A stretch of 54,308 nt of DNA from Perkinsus marinus ATCC 50983 (GCF_000006405.1 NW_003206847.1:871470-925777); one strand, 5' to 3'. Shown: positions 43,494 to 54,216, counted from the stretch's first letter. Numbers and translations are program-made. The notes: generated from the letters alone by a model not told the origin.

Positions 43494-45152
43494 ATGCTAT
43501 CTCCTGCACACGTGGGAGCTCTGCGGTACTCGTTGCTTGAGAGACTTCGGAAGCACTCATCACATGTCGGACTGACACGACATCTGATGTGTGACATCGT
43601 GTCTTACATCCCTAAGCCTGTACTCACTCTGGATTGCTGCACCGAAGAGATTGTTCTCAACATTGGGGGAATGCCAAACTTCATCTTCACCAATGATGGT
43701 GTCGTCTTTGGTATATTCCAGTGCGGATCGTCTGTGGTCCTCCAACCGATATTTCCCTCAGGGAGAGGGATCACGCTAATGCCAGAATTATCATTTTTCC
43801 CCAACGTGACACCGAACACCAAAACACTGTTCTACTATGCTGCTCATACCAGGCATCTCTACATCCTCAGACCTGCCCACTTCCCATCACCGGTGTATTT
43901 CCTGTTTGACTATAATGTCGAGGCGAACGAAGTGAGAGCCTTTGGTAAAATTCCCGAGGTTTCTTCTGTCGAAACTTTCCCAACTCATATGGTGGTCATA
44001 GAGGATGAAGTCTTTGTGGCTGTGAGCCGGTCAGGCCGATCCGAGATCTGGCATACGGTGTTAGGAGCGTCCCAGAAAGTTATCTTGATTTGGTCTGCGA
44101 AAACAAGTGGCGATCGTGGCGAAGTCCTCAGCCTGGTCCCTGGTTTCGCATCACCTCAGACTACTGCCTTGAGCGTTGTCATCCTCGACGCATCCGTTAC
44201 ATACACATTTGCATTGGAGAGGGTTAGAACGACATCCCCGACTGTGTTCAAATCGACAAAGCGAAGACCCCTGGCCAATGGAGCCACGTGTTCGGTGGAT
44301 TCTTTAATCGTTGGCTCGAACACTTTTCGCCAAACTAAAAAGAGTGGTCAGTATTTCCTCATTAGTATTCAGCCGGAGTTCGTGTCCGATGACTTTTGCT
44401 TGCCGAATCCGTCATATGCCACTTGTCCGGCGGCATGCGATCGTGCTGGGAATATCTACTTTGTTGTTGAACGGTCCTCTAGAAGTGGCAATCAGCAAGC
44501 GCCGCTATCCATCGGCTTTACTGACGAACCTCCGGTATGCAACCCATGGTTGAGGGGGAACGGTCGGTATCTACAGAATGGTGCAGATGGGAGTGCCACT
44601 GGAAGCCGACCGGGGTCATCTACTCGATGGCAAAAGACTGTGCGTATGTCTGACAAGCGGCCGGTATATACTTTAGGGCAGAAGCTCGCAACTACCACTG
44701 GTAACGGACCGGGACCAACTCCGTGGCGTAGACGTGCAACTACCACTGGCAACGGACCGGGACCAACTACATGGCGTAGACCTGCAACTACCACTGGCAA
44801 CGGACCGGGGCCAACGCCATCCCCTAGGCCTGCAACTACCACTGGCAACGGACCGGGACCAACTACATGGCGTAGACCTGTGACTACCACTGGCAACGGA
44901 CCGGGACCAACTCCGTGGCGTAGGCCTGGGACTACCACTGGCAACGGACCGGGACCAACTACATGGCGAAGAACTGGAGGTACCTCTGAGAAGCGACCGG
45001 TATATCCACCATGGCTTGGGCCTGGTAAAACTCCTCAGCAACCTCCTGTCGTCGACCCTCAAAGTCGCCCCCAGGCATCATATTCCGAATCGGAACGTCG
45101 AGTGGTATGCCACTACTACCTAGTACGAGCATCTCCTTATTTACACTTATGA
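43494..45152 (+). CDS. Large unrecognised protein with C-terminal GNGPGPT repeats
   Basis: Unspliced frame of 552 codons from the ATG at 43494 (the frame is open 19 codons further upstream without an ATG). Residues 1-350 have a regular beta-strand pattern (EEIVLNIGGMPNFIFTNDG; RHLYILRPAHF; MVVIEDEVFVAVSRSG; GNIYFVVERSS), suggestive of a beta-propeller but with no family assigned. Residues 400-495 consist of six 16-residue units like ATTTGNGPGPTTWRRP. The end is Pro-rich. No signal peptide is clear. Confidence 0.6.
   Translation: MLSPAHVGALRYSLLERLRKHSSHVGLTRHLMCDIVSYIPKPVLTLDCCTEEIVLNIGGMPNFIFTNDGVVFGIFQCGSSVVLQPIFPSGRGITLMPELSFFPNVTPNTKTLFYYAAHTRHLYILRPAHFPSPVYFLFDYNVEANEVRAFGKIPEVSSVETFPTHMVVIEDEVFVAVSRSGRSEIWHTVLGASQKVILIWSAKTSGDRGEVLSLVPGFASPQTTALSVVILDASVTYTFALERVRTTSPTVFKSTKRRPLANGATCSVDSLIVGSNTFRQTKKSGQYFLISIQPEFVSDDFCLPNPSYATCPAACDRAGNIYFVVERSSRSGNQQAPLSIGFTDEPPVCNPWLRGNGRYLQNGADGSATGSRPGSSTRWQKTVRMSDKRPVYTLGQKLATTTGNGPGPTPWRRRATTTGNGPGPTTWRRPATTTGNGPGPTPSPRPATTTGNGPGPTTWRRPVTTTGNGPGPTPWRRPGTTTGNGPGPTTWRRTGGTSEKRPVYPPWLGPGKTPQQPPVVDPQSRPQASYSESERRVVCHYYLVRASPYLHL
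44691..44978 (+). repeat. 48-bp coding tandem repeat, 6 copies
   Basis: Units start ACTACCACTGG at 44691, 44739, 44787, 44835, 44883 and 44931 and encode TTTGNGPGPT(T/P)WRR. The fourth codon group alternates ACATGG/CCGTGG, giving a partly higher-order 96-bp period. Confidence 0.92.
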
Positions 45153-45397
45153 GGGGATCGTTCTTCCTCCAAGTACAGATGCTGCAATCATCATCGTTTT
45201 TAGCATTTCTAGATAGGTGTTAGCTGTCGTTAGGTTTGTGTAGTCTCATGATTTCTGCTCATGTCTCTGTCGAGTTGATGACGCTCTAACTCGACTGATC
45301 TTTCCGAGGCTGATAACTTTCTTCGATCGGCCTTTCAGTCTGCCCCTAGTCGATGCCTGTTTTTCATTTCTATCCTTGACGAGAGATGATCCTCTAA

Positions 45398-45859
45398 ATG
45401 GCTGCAGTTATTGTTGATCCTCCAATGCTTCAACGGTTCCTATGGGGCATGCGAGCGCGTATGGGTGCGACTGCATTTACGGGTCAGTTAATTCACCCCA
45501 TACTCTATGGAAGTGGCCTCATTGAGGGACGTTGACCTCGCCTCGTCTTAGGTGCGGCAGCACTAGGCCTGGGCGTGCTGTTTCTACCAGTTGGAGTTTT
45601 GAAGGAACGAGACAGTGGGCCCTCCAACTCTGTGAAAGAGTCCATCTGCTATGCCCTGCCGATGCTCCCCGCTTTCTACTTCCACCTCAACTACAGCCTC
45701 CATCCTGTTTGGGTAGGCTTGGCTCTACTGAGAGGCTCTGCTTATTATCTGCTTCAGTCTCTGCCAATACTCTACCTCGCCGGATGGGTCGGCATGATGA
45801 GTGGTCAAGCGCTGGTCGTGAGCGATTCAACAATGAGAAACGCTGAGAAGAGTTCATAG
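45398..45859 (+). CDS. Small multi-pass membrane protein, unrecognised
   Basis: Two exons (45398-45482 and 45552-45859; intron 69 nt, GTCAGT...CTTAG) join in frame to 130 residues. Three hydrophobic stretches are visible: around FTGAAALGLGVLFLPVGVL, ICYALPMLPAFYFHL, and GSAYYLLQSLPILYLAGWVG. The start MAAVIVDPPMLQRF is close to the first segment, so the N-terminus may be cytosolic. I do not recognise the family. Confidence 0.6.
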
Positions 45860-46084
45860 AATGTTCCAATAGTCGTTTCTAATTTCAATGTTGTATTTGT
45901 TATTGCCCATTGGGCTCTCTTAAGACGAGTAGGAGTTGTGCGGAAACAACACATGAATATCTGATCTCAAGTCTGTGGAGGAGGCGAGATGGTCCGTTCA
46001 CTCTTGACAGCGACCTAATGGTGATGCTTTGCCTCATAGAGCATCACAACCACTTGCCACGTACGGCTCCTCAGTATACTATTG

Positions 46085-47455
46085 ATGACCATGATCCGGC
46101 CCGACAGTCGGCATGATCAGAGCCCTTCTAGGGAATCAGCCGTCGTCGTCGATGATGATGTCGTGAGTTACCCAACACGCAGTTCCCAAGTGTATACTCC
46201 TGACTTAGCCCTGCACTCACTGTGGCCTCACATGTTGGTGTGATGGTGATGAAATACTGCTATGCGATGGACCGGGATGTTCCAACGCATACCATCTGAG
46301 GTCCTCTAGCCTTCCTTGTGGTGAGCACAGGCTAGGCATATCAGATGCACTCGACCGATACTCCAGTCGGTGCCGACTACCACGTGGTACTGTCCATCGT
46401 GCACTTCGGAGCAGTCGAATACTATTTCGGTGACCGAGGAGGAACCAAGTCAGTGAACTAACATGGCGTCTTATCATACTATCATGATCAGGTGATGACA
46501 TGGATGTAGCTTGTGAAGAATGCCACATTCGATGGTGGGACGAGGGGAACGAAATAATCCTCTGTGCGCGGTGGGTCTTCCCGTTATTGGTCATCTTGGG
46601 AGAGCATGGCACGCAGGTACGAATCCCACGGCTGTCGTGTGGGGTGTCATCTTAAATGCCATCGGCCGAAGCTCATTGAAATACCAAAGGGTGACTGGTA
46701 TGGCCTCATGTCTTGTCTGTCACCACCGAATGAGTCTCTCATCGTAGGTTTTGCGCCGAACATGCTCCTGGTGGAGGAGCTCGGCCAAATACGGAGCGAA
46801 CAGTCACCGTCCATCTGCCCCCAGGGGCAAAAGGGACGTGTTTGAAACCCAGTCGGGCGTGGTTAAAAGGCCATTGTGGAGATGCAGGGCAACCCATCTG
46901 GTGAAATCAACAGAAACCTGTGGAGCAATATCTGCTACAGGGATGCTGGTTTCATGAACGAGTGCACCATATGTGGTCAGTGGTTCTCGCGAGGTGGCTA
47001 CCTCGAGCATGCGAAGTGTGACACTCCCATAAAGCCAACTGATGGTATGATGAGCTGTTAAGTTCTCGAGACGAGGTTGTGTCTTAGGCAACCGCTTGGC
47101 GAACGGTGAGATGACGAATTCACTCGTTGAGTGGGAACCAGGATACCCCGGGTACCCTGGTAAGTCACAGAAGTTGCCAATGAGTGTTAGGGAAGCCTCG
47201 TTCATAGGAATTGCGAAGCATGCTTTCCTTCGTATCAACACCAGCCTGTGTCGCCCGCTGCGTAGCATGTCCCCATGTGAGGCCAGGTCGATGCTGCGGC
47301 AGCATGGTAAGAATAGGCAGTTTCACCGTTACACTTTCCACAAAGGGTTTTGCTGCTGCCCTCGTACTGGTGGGCGTTGCTTGTGTAGGTTTCTGGTTCA
47401 ACTCGCAGATTTTCCGAGGACGCCTCGGCCCGTTGCTCGCTCTGGCAAAGCGTAA
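46085..47455 (+). CDS. Double PHD-finger protein, 3' end uncertain
   Basis: Six exons join in frame (46085-46162, 46209-46300, 46345-46448, 46492-46570, 46617-46697, 46748 onward). PHD finger 1 is complete: PCTHCGLTCWCDGDEILLC, CDGPGC, NAYHLRC, WYCPSC. PHD finger 2 has CEECHIRWWDEGNEIILC, GCRVGCHLKC and GDWFCAEH. PHD fingers read histone tails, so a chromatin role is likely. Further 3' there are exon-like blocks with a C2HC zinc finger (ECTICGQWFSRGGYLEHAKC, 46870-47044) and an open frame from 47088 to a stop at 47453-47455. The joins after about 46802 are uncertain. This last frame overlaps the start of the next gene in another frame. Confidence 0.7.
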
Positions 47456-48648
47456 AGAAGCTCTCCTCGAGAGAGAGAACGTGAACATGTACCATTACGA
47501 TTACTATGCTGGTCAGTGTGTCCCTTTGGTCATGTCGGTGGGAATATTCTTTGGTCATGCAGATGGTCTCACTCGGCCGTCTGATGTGATCGATGCCGAT
47601 GGTGTTGACTATCGCGAGTATTTCGACACCCTTAGAGCTCACGTTACGTTCCTGGTAAAGGAAATGTTCCCAGAATATTCTGTTACCTACCAAGAAAGCC
47701 ACGATAAGGTGAACTGCTGCTGTTCGCAGCACGAATGAGAGACTATCGTTTCAGGTGCGTTTCTTCAACGGGAGCTACCACACGCCTCTCCATGCGGATC
47801 ATACTCTCCAGCATAGACTGGTTGGCTATGATACAGCAGACTGCACCTTGTTAACGGTCTGGGTGGCTTTATCGAAGATCAGGAATGGTCAGTCTGTGCC
47901 CAAATTGTGAACTTCGATTAGGGCGCACAGTGTGGGAAAATATGCACGTGGTCAACCACATATCTCGGTGACAAAATTCTGAGGGAATTTCGGGAAATTC
48001 TTATCGGTTTCCGTACACCTCTACCCCAACTCGTATATGAGCTCCTATGATTAGTGAGGAAACTTCTCAACTCAGCTAAGGAAAGCGACGATTTATTTCA
48101 ATACTGAGGGCGCATTTGTGACATTCTCTGTTTTCTGACAGCTCGTGACGCACTATGCTTTTTCTTGCCGGACAGTGAGTCCGCGTGTTTGCAAGAAGGA
48201 ACGATTGCTTGCATGGTCAACGTCGAGCCCGGAGCATGCGCTATGTTCCTCGAGACAACTCCCCACTTCTCTCCGAGAGAGGTGCCACTCCCCCCCCCCC
48301 CCTGGTTGTTAACGAATAGCATTTCCTCAGCAATGCTGGCGGAAGAATCCGAAGGGGTTCCGCGCATCAGTGGACATGCGTTTTGTCATCTCGCCGGCAA
48401 CTAAACCCATATGTATCGGCTCTGAATCGAAGCATGAGTTATCATTGGAATCCTCAACAATACAGGTGGGTCCAACAGTGTTCAACGGGTGTTCAGTAAT
48501 CCTAAGCATGCAGGACTGCCCTCTATGTATGGTGTCTCGATCTCGGCCTCCACGATGGACGACTCCTCTCGAGACTTGGTTATTTCATGATGAGAAGGAG
48601 CCGAACTTTGGTATATTAACTTGTAAACGAAGGAAAAAAATCCAATAA
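47304..48648 (+). CDS. Membrane-anchored 2OG-Fe(II) oxygenase-like protein
   Basis: Four exons (47304-47708, 47755-47887, 48142-48281, 48331-48648) join in frame to 331 residues. Residues 11-28 (GFAAALVLVGVACVGFWF) form one membrane anchor. The double-stranded beta-helix has the HxD pair in PLHADHT, then CTLLTVWVALS, the strand CMVNVEPGACAMF, the distal His in TTPHFSP, and RASVDMRF with the Arg that binds 2-oxoglutarate. The pattern resembles phytanoyl-CoA dioxygenase or prolyl hydroxylase relatives; the substrate is unknown. Intron 2 (47888-48141) holds a hAT-like MITE and intron 3 a 13-C tract. An alternative upstream ATG in frame lies at 47220. Confidence 0.7.
47928..48106 (+). mobile_element. 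hAT-like MITE with perfect 8-bp target duplication (copy 6)
   Basis: 179 bp, CAGTGTGGGAAAATATG to TTTCAATACTG. The flanks are a perfect AGGGCGCA on both sides (47920-47927 and 48107-48114). This is the best-defined copy and fixes the ends of the family. It sits in intron 2 of the oxygenase-like gene. Confidence 0.9.
48290..48302 (+). repeat. Poly-C tract (13 C) in an intron
   Basis: 13 C directly after the donor region (GTGCCACT) of a 49-nt intron in the oxygenase-like gene. Confidence 0.9.
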
Positions 48649-49148
48649 CCCCGGTTCCATTTCCAACCCACATGCAACTGAAGCTTTCTTGATGAAACTT
48701 TTGTGTTAGAAGAGTGTTCACAACACATGCCTCTTTCGCTACGTTAACGTATGTCGGGTTTCGAGCTTAACGTGAATCTACATAAGGTCATCGAAACATT
48801 CAAATGTCTATTAAATGGTCATCACTCATGGCCAGTCTCATGTGAAAATCTAACTCAACTGCGGAAGTATTCAGCGCCTTGGTATTCAGATGGTTGTAAA
48901 CTGCAGTCAAGCAATTAGGTAGCTCGTGTAACTATACCGTGGGCATTCTTTTCTGCTAATTGCTTTCTACCTTGGATGCTCACGTATGGCCATGCACGAA
49001 CTTTCTTATGTGAGAGTTGAATCCCCTATGAATCGCTGATTCTAATCGGAAACTCATTGAACCTCGTTAACTCGAATCGCATGTATTGAACTCGAATGGA
49101 TCAGACACCAGCGGTTACAGTCGAGTACAGTCCTCGCAGCACATTCAC
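48649..49148. other. Intergenic region
   Basis: About 500 bp with no recognisable gene. Confidence 0.4.
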
Positions 49149-51243
49149 ATGTTCTGCCTCGGGCCTATGGAGCAGCTGATCATCTCGCGAGCACTCCAAG
49201 CCGTAGTCCAGAAGGTATCTGAAGGGACATGCCAAAGTCCGATGGTTAGAGGGGACCAGTACAGATGAAAATGTCCTCTCGAAAGCTCTAATGCAAGAAA
49301 TTTGAAGAACTGTCAGAACACGAGACATTATCACCCTAGGACGTGTTTGACCAGAACCTTCTTCAGCTGGCAGGCCTTCACCACATGAATCAGCGACTCT
49401 TTGATCTCCTCGATATCAATGCGCATACCGCTGTGCTTCAACTGACACAGGTGGAATAACATCCACGGACACGGAGGTCTCGCCCGAATATAGTAATGGA
49501 CGATTAATGACGAGTAAAAAAGTAACGGAAAGGCTCATTTTCATTTCTATTAAGACCTCTCCAGTTCGATCCCAGAAGAGCAACGGCTTCCCTATGACCG
49601 AGACCGCCAACCATAGTAGGAGGAAACGAGCCTCAGATGAGACTCCCACGGTCCCTAGAGGAGACGAGTCGGGGATGGGATACCTGAACCTATTGTTAAG
49701 GACGGTTTAGATTCAGGCTTCTACAGTATCAAAGGTGCCTGCTGCGGTAACGGAGAGAAGATACGCTCCTCCTGCTCACTAACATCAATTCCTACTGAGG
49801 CACTGACTGATGGTGAATACGAATGTATAAAATCACCTTCGGCATTCTTTCGAGACAAAGAGGCAGCTGACCCCACCGACAGGATGAGCCTGTTACGTGG
49901 ACATATAGGCGACTCTAACAGTAAGGGATCACTCGTTAAGTGTATGGATGCACTCTGCTGTAGGGTTGATCTCTTTCTTATCCCCAGATGAACCCGAACG
50001 AGGGAGCCTCACGAGACTGATGATCTCTCTGTTAGCTAGTGGGAGGCCTGTATCAGGGCAGGTGACGGTAGACGAACAGGTGTCCAGTATGCTGACAAAT
50101 ATCCTGGGTGCGGACCATGGACAGGTTAACGTCACCTCCCAGAGCACATGAAGGAGCTACCGATACCGGTCACTCTGGAGTACTTCCTTCCACCACACAC
50201 CGATATATTCTCCGGTATCGTACCTCAGTATCAGGCTCCGGTGAAATGTGGCGACATTCTAGCTGTTACCGACCTGTGCTTGTGGGCTCACACAAGGCCA
50301 GAGCAACCAAGACCTCAGGGTGCTCCATCGCATAAGCCTCCTCTACACCAGTACCCAAGCCTAAAGCATCACCGAAGGGCCTGAGGTACAAGTGTCACCC
50401 CAGCAGGAAATGCGACAAGTACTTGTTCGTGGTCAAGCCAAGAAGGGTCTTCCCCCTCAATTTATTATCATTTCTATCAGCACTGTTATAGGGTAGGTAT
50501 TGAGCATGGCCCTCGTTGACAGTCAAAGAGATATCACTAGAGTGAGAATTCACAAGATGCTTCACATCTGTAGTCTCGAGAATGTCCACTTCCGCAAGGC
50601 CAACACTGCACGCCGTCCACCACTCCTCATCCAGCCATTCTTCCGATGGTGGACACTGGGGGACGATGTTCTCGTCGATGATGCGACGGGCAATACGAAT
50701 ATACGTCTGAGTAAAACCTTACAGCCTACTGACGGCACTGATAGGGCGATCTGGAGAGATCTCAATCAGCTATACTTTCAAGAGTCACTCAACCAGAAGT
50801 GGAATCTCCCCTGCCCGGTTCGTCATGAGTAGAAAAACAAATAACATTTGCCAAGGCTGAGATATCCCAGTGCATCCTCCTACATCTTTGGAGTTCAGCT
50901 CGACTAGCTCCCTGTACGACGAATCTTCATACTCACTGACCCCCTCCCTCTCTATATCATGCTCTATAGTTTCATCACCGGCCTCCGAGGGCTCGGGGGT
51001 TGCTTGTCTCAGAGGAGCGTATCTAAAGGGGGTGGGCTATCTGCCACGTTATGAGCAACTGATAGTGACCCCAAAGCTTGCGCAAAGTAATTCAGGAAGC
51101 AAATTAGCTTGTGGGCCTGGGTGGGGACACGACCGTTCGAGCGGGAGAAGAACCTTTTGAAGTTAGCTGAGACCATTCGAGGATCTGCCAGGGATGAGGT
51201 CACATCAACGACTCGCCTCGGGAGTCCTACGCGATGGGAGTAG
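49149..51243 (+). CDS. Unrecognised multi-exon gene, structure partly resolved
   Basis: A chain of coding blocks on the plus strand. MFCLGPMEQLIISRALQAVV (ATG 49149) joins in phase through an intron to DVFDQNLLQLAGLHH near 49340. Later blocks include IPEPIVKDGLDSGFYSIKGA (about 49690-49940), EPERGSLTRLMISLLASGRP (from 49987), then KELPIPVTLEYFLPPHTDIF (about 50150-50320), LRYKCHPSRKCDKYLFVVK and FFRWWTLGDDVLVDDATGN. A last block with WAWVGTRPFEREKNLLKLAE ends at a stop at 51241-51243. Several joins keep phase with 32-50-nt introns; others (near 49480-49690, 50440-50500, 51050-51110) I could not settle. No domain is recognised. It may be a lineage-specific gene. Confidence 0.5.
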
Positions 51244-51253
51244 ACAGAGGAAG

Positions 51254-51988
51254 CTACAGCATAAGACGTACAGGCTGAGACGATTGGGGATGGTCACGCT
51301 TCCAGTACTGCCTGAGACATAGCCCTGAGGATAGAATTCAGCGAGAAACACCTTTGAGGAGCAGCATGGGACGGTTCTCTGGGAGAGTCTCTTGACCATC
51401 CAACACGTACCGAGACATGGCTGGGAGGATGAAGTCGAAAAAGACGTCGTACAGAGTTGGAGAAATCTCTGAATAGTCAGGCGTAAGAGATATACCGAGA
51501 GAGCTCTCAAGACCAACCTTTGACTTGCTCGAAGATCGTGACAACATCAGCGAAGCTAGAGGGCACTTCAACTATTTGTGGAAGGATATTCTCGTCCTCA
51601 CTGCCGGCACCTTACCACTGTGAGTGCCGGGGCAGATGTCATATCGGTGTACTACGTCTGCTTTTTCGTCGCTTCACTGCACTGCTGCTTGTGTTCATTG
51701 TCTCCACGTCTAGCGGGACACATCCACTGTAGTGAGCTAGGTGGGTGAGAAGCTGCTGGTATCTGTTACCATTGGCTTCAATCTCGAATACAATCTAGAG
51801 GACAAGCTCACTCCTCTGGCGTGCGTAGATCACCGCCTTTCTCATCACAGACCTACGAGACTTCTCATGTAAACAAGCAGCTTGACCGCATATACTTGAG
51901 AGAGCTCCTTCGTGATGAGCTGCCATGATCCAGAGTCATCGAAGGGTAGTGCCAGTATGTCGGTATCACGGTCCGCTGCCGGCGGCAT
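51254..51988 (-). CDS. Unrecognised multi-exon gene on the minus strand
   Basis: From the ATG at 51988 (MPPAADRDTDILALPFDDSG) exons join in frame to a stop at 51254-51256. The order is SWQLITKELSQVYAVKLLVY, then IVFEIEANGNRYQQLLTHLA with VPLDVETMN, a basic KRRKSRRAGSEDE stretch, VPSSFADVVTIFEQVKEISP, TLYDVFFDFILPAMSRYVLD, and a basic end. The product is about 190 residues. Introns are roughly 27-60 nt, GT-AG. The helical pattern and the central basic segment give no family. Its stop lies 10 bp from the stop of the convergent plus-strand gene. Confidence 0.5.
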
Positions 51989-52139
51989 TACACCAGAGTT
52001 GTGATAGAGTACACTGAGCGACTCGTTGATAAGCCTACTGCCATTCTATGGTCTCTATTGATGCTATACTGTTACAAGGTATGTTTTACCACCTTTCACC
52101 TCGAGGCGACAACGCTAACACTTAGTATGCTTGGAAGGA

Positions 52140-52975
52140 ATAAATTTCACAGTAGGGGCAGATATGTCACTCCAAAATATACCTTGTTGCAACTGATTTC
52201 TGCGGGCGGGGCAGATATGCCACTCCAAAATATACCTTGTTGCAACCGATTTCTGCAGGCGGGGCAGATATGCCACTCCAAAATATACCTTGTTGCAACC
52301 GATTTCTGCAGGCGGGGCAGATATGCCACTCCAAAATATACCTTGTTGCAACCGATTTCTGCAGGCGGGGCAGATATGCCACTCCAAAATCTACCTTGTT
52401 GCAACCGATTTCTGCAGGCGGGGCGGATATGCCACTCCAAAATATACCTTGTTGCAACCGATTTCTGCAGGCGGGGCAGATATGCCACTCCAAAATACAC
52501 CTTGTTGCAACCGATTTCTGCAGGCGGGGCAGATATGCCACTTCAAAATCTACCTTGTTGCAACCGATTTCTGCAGGCGGGGCAGATATGCCACTCCAAA
52601 ATATACCTTGTTGCAACCGATTTCTGCAGGCGGGGTAGATATGCCACTCCAAAATACACCTTGTTGCAACCGAATTCTGCAGGCGGGGCAGATATGCCAC
52701 TCCGGGATATGTCTTGGAACAATCAAGTTCTATAGGTGGGGCAGCTATACCACTCCGGCGTATGCCTTGTTACAAGCGGGGCAGATATGCCACTCAAGGA
52801 TATGCTTTGTTACAATCGATTCCTACAATCGGCGCAGATATGCCACTCAAGGATATGCCTTTTTACAATCGATTCCTACAATCGTAGCAGATATGCCACT
52901 CGAGGTTATGCCTTGTTACAATCGGTTCCTACAATCGGGGCAGCTATGCCATAGCAAGAAATGCCTTGGTACCGC
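52140..52975 (+). repeat. 53-bp minisatellite, about 15 copies
   Basis: Units of 53 bp (GGGGCAGATATGCCACTCCA, AAATATACCTTGTTGCAACC, GATTTCTGCAGGC) are nearly identical at 52190-52690 and diverge toward 52975. As 53 is not a multiple of 3, several frames on both strands stay open and give Cys/Ala-rich frames that I take as artefacts. The unit resembles the reverse complement of the 50-bp unit at 12.9-13.5 kb. Confidence 0.93.
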
Positions 52976-53243
52976 CGTACCATAAGATATGCTCTGGGGC
53001 AGTCGACACACACGCCATCGGATGGCGGCCATCCCGGGATATTTTCATGCGCAAGGCAGCTCTACTATTCCGCACGAATAAATTTGTCGACTTGAACTCC
53101 ATAACGGGCCGAATTTGAAAACTATCAGGCTAATATCACAGCACGAAAAATGTTATATACTTCTAGTGGATAAACTGCATGGTGCAGCCTGCATCGCTGT
53201 ATGGAGCGTGAGAAGACAACGTAGTGAGAGGCAAGCATCAAGA

Positions 53244-54216
53244 TCAGATATCAACTGCTAGCTGCTCAGCAACTTTGATGTTCTCAACTGCAGCCTTGAA
53301 TTCGAGAAAGGACAGTTTGCCATCCATATTCCTGTATGAGTGATGTATGGCGGAAAGAAAGGATACAGTAGTACTTATCGGTGTCTCTTATTGTGCGGTC
53401 TACCAACTGCTGGAGCTGCTCTTCCGTGAGATTCTCACCAACCATCATCTTCATCACCTGCCGACGGACGATCGTAATCTAGATAGCTGGTGGATAGACT
53501 CACTTGAAAAAGATCGCCATTACTGATGTATCCATCCTTATCCACGTCGTACACCTGAGAGCAAAAAGATGGTACTCTAGTATTTCTCCCATCCAGTGGG
53601 CCTCTAAACGAGAGAACTTTGGCTCGGCTCCCCTAGGAGTCCCACAGAAGGAGAGCCAAGTATTTCACAAAGCGGAAATCGTGGAGGTACGCTGCGCTCC
53701 ACGATGAATACTGAGCGATGATGACGGGAAAAGGCAAAAAATTTTTGAACCTTCCAAGTAGCGGAAGCACCTCAAATGCAAACTTGAGCTTTTCTTCCTC
53801 ATCGGAGCCGACCGCCACTCTAGCCAGGCCGACTAAGAACTCTATGAATGATACTGTACCTGAACCCGAGTCGTGTTACCCGATCAATTGAAAGGATGGT
53901 AGTCCGCAAGCTATTACCATTGCCATCCACGTCGAAGATACTAACAACTCGCTGTACTAAAGGGTTCTCTGAAATCTCCTTAACGCCTGCCGTACGGAAC
54001 GTTGACAAACGTCTTCAACTGACCTTACCAAGTAGCTCTGATGGATCTAATTGGCCATTGCCATCCTTGTCCAAGGCTTGGAATCTGATAGATGGGGAAT
54101 AGCGTGAAAAACTCAGACCACCTATAGTACCTGCTGTACAAACGCCGAATGTCCTGTTCAGTGAAACTAGCGATGGAGTGCATCTCGCTCTTACTGATGG
54201 ACTGTGATCCTCCCAT
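53244..54216 (-). CDS. CNB: Calcineurin B (regulatory EF-hand subunit)
   Basis: Calcium-binding regulatory subunit of the phosphatase calcineurin. About seven exons from the ATG at 54216 to TGA at 53244 join in frame to about 173 residues, the family size. The start MGGSQS carries Gly2 for N-myristoylation. Four EF-hand loops are seen: DKDGNGQLDPSE, DVDGNGTVSFIEF (formed across a splice with acceptor TTCAG), DVDKDGYISNGD and DTDKNMDGKLSFLEF. The linker GLARVAVGSDEEEKLKFAFE and the segment MMVGENLTEEQLQQLVDRT are typical. One intron (about 53560-53780) is roughly 215 nt; the others are 40-70 nt. The promoter must lie in the last 92 bp or beyond. Confidence 0.95.

Noticed and set aside
52001-52985. 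Frames of 117-244 codons on both strands in the 53-bp minisatellite
   Set aside because: Same reason: frame rotation over a stop-free unit, on both strands at once.
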